64,000 nt of DNA, taken from the NCBI RefSeq assembly GCF_000298315.2, contig NZ_AEYE02000011.1, positions 124,001 to 188,000 of the forward strand, read 5' to 3'. This document shows positions 59,321 through 64,000 of this stretch, one piece after another. Position numbers and translations under genes: made by a program. Position 1 is the first letter of the stretch, and every line of letters starts with the position of its first letter. This stretch comes from Rhizobium grahamii CCGE 502 (GTDB lineage: Bacteria; Pseudomonadota; Alphaproteobacteria; Rhizobiales; Rhizobiaceae). The notes beneath the pieces were generated by a model. The model had not been told where the DNA came from, did not search any database, and saw only the letters and a list, made by a program, of their open reading frames with translations.

Positions 59321-59884
59321 ATGTCGCTGCGATTGGTGGGCATTGCCGGTAGTTTCAACCGTCCATCCAAGACCTTTGCCCTCGTCGGGCACATTGCTGG
59401 GCTTGCTGCAGAAACCTACGGGTTCTCCAAGACGGTTTACGATCTCAAGGACCTGGGGCCTTCTCTCGGAACTGCCTTGTGGCGAAGCGAGTTGGATGAG
59501 CAGGCGAGCCAGGTGATCGATGACATCGTCAAAGCCGACATTCTTGTTATCGGCTCGCCGACTTACAAGGGGTCTTACCCGGGCCTGTTTAAGCATCTGA
59601 TCGATCTGATCGATCCAGCCGAACTTCGGGCCAAACCGATCATCATTTCCGCAACCGGCGGCGGGGACCGCCATGCGCTGATTGTCGAGCATCAACTGCG
59701 ACCGCTTTTCGGCTTCTTCATGGCCCACACGCTGCCGACGGCCGTCTACGCCTCGGACCGCGATTTCGTCGACTACAAGGTTACATCCGAAGCGCTGTCT
59801 ACCCGCATCGGCTCTGTCGTCGATGAGCTTGGCAGCTTCTCCTTCGTGCCGTCCGCAAGGGCTTCGTTGCAGGCGGCCGAGTGA
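59321..59884 (+). CDS. NAD(P)H-dependent FMN reductase (MsuE-like)
   Basis: A 187-residue flavodoxin-fold reductase. VGIAGSFNRPSKTFALV is the FMN phosphate loop, ILVIGSPTYKGSYPGLFKHLIDLI the second FMN region, and SATGGGDRHALIVEHQLRPLFGFF the third. It matches the MsuE/SsuE branch that supplies FMNH2 to two-component monooxygenases for sulfonates and sulfones. No such monooxygenase is adjacent. GAAGGAGAAA precedes ATG. Three very small genes follow closely. Confidence 0.87.
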   Translation: MSLRLVGIAGSFNRPSKTFALVGHIAGLAAETYGFSKTVYDLKDLGPSLGTALWRSELDEQASQVIDDIVKADILVIGSPTYKGSYPGLFKHLIDLIDPAELRAKPIIISATGGGDRHALIVEHQLRPLFGFFMAHTLPTAVYASDRDFVDYKVTSEALSTRIGSVVDELGSFSFVPSARASLQAAE

Positions 59885-59903
59885 ACGGGCGAGGGAGGAT
59901 GAC

Positions 59904-60074
59904 ATGGTCAGTCCGGAGAAAGCAACAATGGGAGGCGAGCTTTGGAGCGTCTTCGACTTCGCGCGCCGCTACCGGCTGACGATACGCGAGCAGAATCGCC
60001 TCCTGATGTTGTTTGGTCCTGTCGCCAGTGCCGCGGACCTGCTTGCGAATGCCAGGCGCACCCAACTGATTTGA
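59904..60074 (+). CDS. Small protein of 56 residues behind the FMN reductase
   Basis: Soluble, helical: ELWSVFDFARRYRLTIREQNRLLMLFGPVASAADLLANARR. It has the look of a short helix-turn-helix or adaptor-like fold, and a general resemblance to small rhizobial proteins of unknown function. GAGGGAGGAT lies 5-8 bases before ATG, an excellent ribosome-binding site, 19 bases after the reductase stop. Function unknown. Confidence 0.65.
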   Translation: MVSPEKATMGGELWSVFDFARRYRLTIREQNRLLMLFGPVASAADLLANARRTQLI

Positions 60075-60096
60075 GCGAGAGGAATGAAAATTGAGG

Positions 60097-60249
60097 ATGC
60101 AGTCTCTTTTTCAATGGTTTCGGTCGGTGATCCACCACGGTTTTTCGCAACCGGCCGTGTCATGGAGCGAACTGACCAGGGAAGGCGAGCCGACCGCCCG
60201 CGATTACGAAATCTACTATTGGAACCCATCTCCCGGGCCCTGGTACTGA
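60097..60249 (+). CDS. Possible 50-residue protein in the same small-gene run
   Basis: MQSLFQWFRSVIHHGFSQP... ending DYEIYYWNPSPGPWY. The aromatic and acidic C-terminus looks protein-like. A competing frame from ATG 60084 (65 residues) overlaps it; that one has the better Shine-Dalgarno (GAGAGG) but a less protein-like composition. One of the two is probably real. Confidence 0.42.
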   Translation: MQSLFQWFRSVIHHGFSQPAVSWSELTREGEPTARDYEIYYWNPSPGPWY

Positions 60250-60261
60250 AGAGGGATCGAC

Positions 60262-60381
60262 ATGGCCGTTTTCGATAATCGCCGGTTCCGGTTTGCGGGT
60301 GCCGCAGCAGACCTTGCCGCCCAAGCGGCCACGATCCTGGCTTTCGGGTTCCTTTTCTCAGCCACCCTTGGGGTCTTCTAG
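60262..60381 (+). CDS. 39-residue single-span membrane microprotein
   Basis: MAVFDNRRFRFAGAAADLAAQ followed by the hydrophobic AATILAFGFLFSATLGVF to the end. A short basic start plus one C-terminal TM helix is typical of small membrane proteins that modulate a partner. GAGGGAT lies 5 bases before ATG, and it starts 12 bases after the previous small frame, so the run reads as an operon. Function unknown. Confidence 0.6.
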   Translation: MAVFDNRRFRFAGAAADLAAQAATILAFGFLFSATLGVF

Positions 60382-60417
60382 GATCGATAGCTCGTTCATA
60401 CGCCGCGACAAGGATTG

Positions 60418-61020
60418 ATGATGACGCCAGTACTTATTCTTCCCGGGCTTTTTGGATCAGAGAATACGCACTGGCAGACCGCCTGGTTACAGGATCATCC
60501 CGAAAGTCGGCTCGTCGAACAGGACAACTGGGACAACCCGCACCTCATGACATGGCGGGCAAAACTTGAGGCGACACTTGAAGATGCAGGAGAAGCCTAC
60601 ATCGTTGCTCATAGTCTGGGATGTCTGCTGGCGGCAAGCCTCGCTGGTCGGTCCTCCGTGGCGCGGGTGAGGGGAGCGCTGCTGGTTGCGCCCTGCGACC
60701 TGCCGGCGACCGACAGATTGCATCCAGGACGGATTGCTTTCGGCACGATGCCGACGGCCGAGTTGCCGTTTCCGAGCATGGTGATTGGAAGCCTGAACGA
60801 TCATTACATGTCGCTCGACCGCCTGACGTTCTTCGCTCGCCTCTGGGGCAGCGAGCTGCACAATGCCGGCCTGGCAGGGCACATCAACGTCGCCAGCGGC
60901 TATGGCCGCTGGCCGGGTGGCTATCGTATTTTCGAGAAGCTGAAGGCCAGGACGCGTCACCTCGATAAGATACCGACGAAAAGGCCGTTACTCGGCAGAG
61001 CGTCGTCTTCCGCGTGGTAG
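60418..61020 (+). CDS. RBBP9/YdeN-family alpha/beta hydrolase
   Basis: A 200-residue serine hydrolase of the DUF452-related Ser_hydrolase family (RBBP9/YdeN). LILPGLFGSENTHWQTAW is the family start, the nucleophile elbow is VAHSLGCLLAASLAG, the Asp lies in GSLNDHYMS and the His in LAGHINVASGYGRWPGGYRIF. A catalytic triad seems complete. ATG 60418 or 60421; 36 bases after the microprotein. Substrate unknown. Confidence 0.86.
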   Translation: MMTPVLILPGLFGSENTHWQTAWLQDHPESRLVEQDNWDNPHLMTWRAKLEATLEDAGEAYIVAHSLGCLLAASLAGRSSVARVRGALLVAPCDLPATDRLHPGRIAFGTMPTAELPFPSMVIGSLNDHYMSLDRLTFFARLWGSELHNAGLAGHINVASGYGRWPGGYRIFEKLKARTRHLDKIPTKRPLLGRASSSAW

Positions 61021-61131
61021 GGATTACTCTGCCGGCGCACCGATCAACCGTGGTGTTGAGCGTCAAACCGGCGACAGAATTACCTGGGATACTGTGAGGG
61101 CCAATCAGGCGGCCCGGCGCTATCCACTGCC

Positions 61132-61148
61132 GTGACCATTTTGGTCAC
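61132..61148. promoter_or_regulatory. Perfect palindrome upstream of the peroxiredoxin gene
   Basis: gtgacca-ttt-tggtcac, 7-3-7, 84 bases before the ATG, in a 211-base gap. It looks like a dimeric repressor or activator site. No regulator gene is adjacent. Confidence 0.5.
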
Positions 61149-61231
61149 AAGTGCTTGAATGGCGACAGAAAACAGCTACACAATCACACATCATTGAAAG
61201 CCGATATCATCTACCAACAAGGTCACCGCTC

Positions 61232-61891
61232 ATGAGCCTCCGTATCAACGATATTGCACCTGATTTCACTGCTGACACCACGCAGGGTCCCATCCAGTTC
61301 CATGACTGGATCGGCGATGGCTGGGCGGTTCTCTTCTCGCATCCGAAGAACTTCACGCCGGTTTGCACCACCGAGCTTGGCGCGATGGCGGGATTGGAGC
61401 CCGAATTCCGGCAGCGCGGCGCCAAGATTGTCGGTATTTCCGTGGATCCGGTAGAAAGCCACAGCAAGTGGAAGAGTGACATCAGGACGGCGACAGGCTT
61501 TGATGTCGATTACCCGTTGATCGGCGACAATGAGCTGAAGGTTGCCAAGCTCTACGACATGCTGCCGGCCGGAGCCGGTGAAACCTCGGAGGGCCGGACG
61601 CCCGCCGACAATGCCACCGTCCGCTCGGTCTTCATCATCGGCCCGGACAAGAAGATCAAGTTGATCCTCACCTATCCGATGACGACGGGAAGGAACTTCA
61701 ACGAGATCTTGCGCGCCATCGATTCGATCCAGCTGACGGCGAAGCATCAGGTTGCAACGCCGGCGAACTGGCAACAGGGCGAGGATGTGATCATCACGGC
61801 GGCCGTCTCGAACGAAGACGCCATAACCCGGTTCGGTTCGTTCGACACGATTCTTCCCTACCTGCGCAAAACCAAGCAGCCGCAGGCGTAA
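61232..61891 (+). CDS. 1-Cys peroxiredoxin (Prx6 type)
   Basis: A 219-residue peroxidase reducing H2O2, organic peroxides or peroxynitrite. The peroxidatic Cys is in HPKNFTPVCTTELGAMA (about residue 46), with the conserved Thr three residues before and Arg later in DNATVRSVFIIGPD. The C-terminal extension AITRFGSFDTILPYLRKT and the lack of a second resolving Cys put it in the Prx6 class. The start at 61232 is preferred to an in-frame ATG at 61151, where there is no homology. Confidence 0.93.
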   Translation: MSLRINDIAPDFTADTTQGPIQFHDWIGDGWAVLFSHPKNFTPVCTTELGAMAGLEPEFRQRGAKIVGISVDPVESHSKWKSDIRTATGFDVDYPLIGDNELKVAKLYDMLPAGAGETSEGRTPADNATVRSVFIIGPDKKIKLILTYPMTTGRNFNEILRAIDSIQLTAKHQVATPANWQQGEDVIITAAVSNEDAITRFGSFDTILPYLRKTKQPQA

Positions 61892-62226
61892 TCTTTCGGG
61901 TGGGAGCCGAGTACGCCCGGGCGCCCATTATATGCAGACTGGCTTGAAGCACTTCACGGCTCTGTCCAAAAATTGAGAGGCGGCGAAATTCGGCGCCTCT
62001 TCTATTGTTCGCCCTGTTGTCGTCTTCGGCACGCATAGCGGCACAAACTTCCACCTGTTCTCGCGTTTGCCGGACCAATGCGGGTGGGTAGGGCCGCACA
62101 CAGCAAGCAGGTCATTGGCGCCGTTTGCTCATTTATTTCCACTTTTACGCGTGATGCCCCTCGCATCTGCTGGGAGGCACGGATACATTGCGTCGTGAGC
62201 ATAACCGCCGGGCAGGAGAAACGAGT
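61892..62226. other. 335-base gap after the peroxiredoxin gene
   Basis: Contains the terminator-like hairpin at 61976-62000 and, at its end, the upstream region with CAGGAG for the broken lipoprotein gene at 62227. Nothing else was recognised in between. Confidence 0.6.
61976..62003 (+). terminator. Probable terminator of the peroxiredoxin gene
   Basis: agaggcg (61976-61982) / cgcctct (61994-62000) with inner cgaa/ttcg pairs, followed by tctattg. The U tract is short. Confidence 0.6.
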
Positions 62227-62411
62227 ATGAGCAGATTTCGCGCTTTGATGGCAGCCGGAGCGATGTTTGGCCTTTCCGCGCGCTCGCGTCAGCGTGCGCG
62301 ACCCCCCCGAACTCGATGGGTTCTGCCTCTGGCTACGTGCCTGGGGATTCAATGAATCGAGCCTGCGAGGATGGCTTCAGACCAAGCGACGGACGCTCGT
62401 GCAGCTATTGA
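62227..62411 (+). pseudogene. Small lipoprotein gene broken by a frameshift
   Basis: From ATG 62227 (CAGGAG 9 bases upstream) the chain reads MSRFRALMAAGAMFGLSA, a signal peptide start. One base short, near 62275-62283, the next frame supplies ALASACATPPNSMGSASG, i.e. a lipobox (ASAC) and mature lipoprotein, on to ACEDGFRPSDGRSCSY and a stop at 62411. In the original frame the tail becomes Arg-rich and senseless. The tract between is repetitive (gcgcgctcgcg), prone to indels or to sequencing error. Family unknown; about 60 residues when repaired. Confidence 0.6.
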
Positions 62412-62442
62412 CGGAGCGCTGTGATTCGATAGCAGCGGATCG

Positions 62443-62631
62443 CTAATCTCGGCCGTCCGCCTTCTTGATCTCTTGCCAATGCGGATAGTGCTCAGCACAC
62501 CACCATCGCGTTTCGCCGCTCTTCGACGATGTGTGCCCGAAGCCTCCCCATTTCCCGCATCCTGTGACACAGCAATAGTGGTTTATATGGATGTTGGCGC
62601 CAGGTGCATCCGAGTGGTTTTCGATGCTCAT
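62443..62631 (-). CDS. Small Cys/His-rich protein (62 residues)
   Basis: MSIENHSDAPGANIHINHYCCVTGCGKWGGFG ... TRWWCAEHYPHW. The cysteines and histidines (HYCCxxxC ... WWCxxHYP) look like a one-site zinc finger. There is no signal peptide. Such small zinc-ribbon-like proteins are common in phage and accessory regions; I do not know a function. Composition differs from the core genes nearby. Confidence 0.62.
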   Translation of the reverse strand: MSIENHSDAPGANIHINHYCCVTGCGKWGGFGHTSSKSGETRWWCAEHYPHWQEIKKADGRD

Positions 62632-62763
62632 CGCAGAGTATTCCCACTGTCCCGTCAGCTTCAGGTGTGCGGCACTTCAACCTACACTACTTAAATATCA
62701 AGTAAAACCAGAAGTATGCATGATGAAATAGCTACCCGCCGAGCTGGCGTCCGTAAGAGCGCG

Positions 62764-62874
62764 TCATTGTTCCACCTCGCCGTGGAAATGCTTCAACTTC
62801 TCTTCCCAAGGTCCCCGCTGTTCGCCAAAGATTGCCATTGCCGCAATCCAACCTCCGTAAGAGAAAAATGGCAT
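62764..62874 (-). CDS. Possible 36-residue protein or gene remnant
   Basis: MPFFSYGGWIAAMAIFGEQRG then PWEEKLKHFHGEVEQ. The sequence is protein-like (hydrophobic start, amphipathic charged end) and lies in an otherwise empty 280-base gap before the glycosyltransferase. The Shine-Dalgarno is poor, and the frame stays open upstream, so it may be the tail of a decayed gene. Confidence 0.3.
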   Translation of the reverse strand: MPFFSYGGWIAAMAIFGEQRGPWEEKLKHFHGEVEQ

Positions 62875-62914
62875 TCCGGCGCGTGCGCGGTATTGACGTC
62901 GTCGGCGTGTTAGT

Positions 62915-63979
62915 ATGGACAAGAACACTACGTCTGGTTCGCAGTACCATTCTTTCAAAACTGAAATTAGTCGCGGAATGATCACAGAAAGAAAGCAAGA
63001 AACCAAATTGGTCCAATCAAGCAGCCACGAAGCGCCAAGCTTCCGCGCGCGTGTCGCCGTTGTCATCCCTTGCTATAATGAAGAGGTCACGATTGGAGCC
63101 GTCGTCCGCGATTTTCGCGTGGCACTTCCCGACGCAACGATCTACGTCTTTGATAACAATTCTTCTGACCGTACGATCGCCTGCGCGCGGGAGGCAGGCG
63201 CAATTGTCAACACTGTCCGTGAGCAAGGCAAAGGCAATGTCATCAGGCGCATGTTTGCCGATGTGGAAGCGGACGTCTATCTGCTCATTGACGGGGACGG
63301 GACATACGATGCGAGCGCCGCACCAATTTTGATTGAGGAAATGTTGGCGCATGGCTTGGACATGGTGGTGGCTAGCCGAACTTCCACAGAGCGGGAGGCA
63401 TATCGGCCCGGACACAGGTTTGGAAACTGGCTCTTGACCGCTTGCGTAATGATGATTTTTGGACGGTCTTTGACTGATATGCTTTCGGGTTATCGGGTGT
63501 TCTCGCGGCGCTTTGTTAAGTCCTTCCCTGCCCACGCCTCGGGCTTTGAGACCGAAACGGAATTGACAGTACACGCTTATGAACTCCGGATGCCAGTATC
63601 AGAGATAAAGACCGTCTACCGGTCGCGCCCCCCGGGCTCGTCAAGCAAACTTAATACATATCGTGATGGACTGCGTATTCTTCTGACAATATTCCGTCTT
63701 TTCAAGGCCGAGAAGCCGCTCGTATTCTTTGCAATAGGATTTCTATTCTGCGCTGCTGCCTCGGTGATACTCGCACTTCCTCTTCTGGCAACTTATTTGG
63801 AAACCGGCCTTGTTCCTCGCATCCCGACTGCAGTGCTGGCGGCATCCCTCATGCTGTTCGGTGCGCTGCTCTTAACATGTGGCATCGTATTGAACACCGT
63901 TACGAGAGGCCGCATGGAAATAAAGCGCCTTGCCTATCTCGCTGTGCCAGGGCTTTGGCGCTCAGGTACTCATGGCTGA
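62915..63979 (+). CDS. Family 2 glycosyltransferase, membrane-anchored
   Basis: A 354-residue GT2 (GT-A fold) enzyme. VAVVIPCYNEEVTIGAVVRDF (from residue 46) binds the nucleotide; LLIDGDGTYDASAAP carries the metal-binding acidic motif; LTDMLSGYRVFSRRFVK is the acceptor-side motif seen in dolichyl-phosphate-mannose-synthase-like members. Two C-terminal TM helices (about 270-290 and 305-330) anchor it. Such enzymes modify polysaccharide or lipid-linked sugars. Lower GC and more A-rich codons than the core genes suggest an accessory origin. The last 8 bases overlap another start codon. Confidence 0.85.
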   Translation: MDKNTTSGSQYHSFKTEISRGMITERKQETKLVQSSSHEAPSFRARVAVVIPCYNEEVTIGAVVRDFRVALPDATIYVFDNNSSDRTIACAREAGAIVNTVREQGKGNVIRRMFADVEADVYLLIDGDGTYDASAAPILIEEMLAHGLDMVVASRTSTEREAYRPGHRFGNWLLTACVMMIFGRSLTDMLSGYRVFSRRFVKSFPAHASGFETETELTVHAYELRMPVSEIKTVYRSRPPGSSSKLNTYRDGLRILLTIFRLFKAEKPLVFFAIGFLFCAAASVILALPLLATYLETGLVPRIPTAVLAASLMLFGALLLTCGIVLNTVTRGRMEIKRLAYLAVPGLWRSGTHG

Positions 63980-64000
63980 ACTGCCTAGACAGATACTGAG
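63972..64000 (+). CDS. Possible start of the next gene (truncated by the window)
   Basis: ATG at 63972 opens a frame (MAELPRQIL...) that overlaps the glycosyltransferase stop by 8 bases, the style of coupled genes in polysaccharide clusters. Only nine codons are visible; no identity can be given. Confidence 0.3.

Overview
The window is a GC-rich, gene-dense chromosomal segment of an alphaproteobacterium of the Rhizobiaceae (Rhizobium/Agrobacterium/Sinorhizobium group; Rhizobium is the best guess). This rests on four things: the order dusB(nifR3)-ntrB-ntrC-ntrY-ntrX-aminotransferase-hfq-hflX; a fused ispDF; an E1-beta subunit with its own lipoyl domain next to an alphaproteobacterial EipB homologue; and a GTTC-N7-GTTC SOS box in front of lexA. 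No IS element, prophage, CRISPR array, rRNA or tRNA was recognised.

Layout. 1-4.9 kb: end of clpA, then a minus-strand group (HIT protein, FemAB-like protein, GDPD phosphodiesterase, RidA), then eipB. 4.9-19 kb: pentapeptide protein, followed by a long plus-strand translation and envelope run: rpsB-tsf-pyrH-frr-uppS-cdsA-rseP-bamA-lpxD-fabZ-lpxA-lpxI-lpxB. 19-24 kb: gltA (minus), a frameshifted comEC, lexA (minus). 24-27.6 kb: VOC protein, kdsA, eno, ftsB-like. 27.7-35.8 kb: pyruvate dehydrogenase operon pdhA-pdhB-pdhC, an SGNH hydrolase and a GNAT enzyme, lpdA, two small GlsB/YeaQ-type membrane proteins and lipA. 35.9-38.6 kb: P-loop kinase-like protein, RatA/COQ10 protein, then cinA and ispDF on minus. 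38.8-48.9 kb: nitrogen regulation cluster plus hfq and hflX. 49-57.6 kb: mazG and a deaminase (minus), the siroheme/sulfite reductase operon cysG-DUF2849-cysI-DUF934, a UbiH-type hydroxylase, an AEC transporter and ccdA. 57.7-64 kb: accessory region with small secreted proteins, an entericidin-like lipoprotein, a likely structured ncRNA, an FMN reductase followed by three microgenes, a hydrolase, a peroxiredoxin, a broken lipoprotein gene, a Cys-rich small protein and a family 2 glycosyltransferase.

The genes work together in clear blocks. UppS, CdsA, BamA, RseP and the Lpx enzymes supply lipid carrier, phospholipid, outer-membrane protein assembly and lipid A. KdsA feeds the LPS core. Eno, the PDH complex, LipA (lipoyl cofactor) and GltA link glycolysis to the TCA cycle. 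NtrBC/NtrYX/Hfq control nitrogen metabolism. CysG makes the siroheme that CysI needs.

Most of the window is ordinary core genome and I see no convincing new multi-gene system. The best leads are small: the comEC frameshift; a three-hairpin ncRNA candidate near 59.0 kb; a pair of strong palindromes between kdsA and eno; a 9-bp inverted repeat in front of the sulfite reductase operon; hflX coding that seems to extend upstream without a normal start codon; and the microgene cluster behind the FMN reductase. All calls were made by reading translated sequence and recognising motifs; no database search was run.
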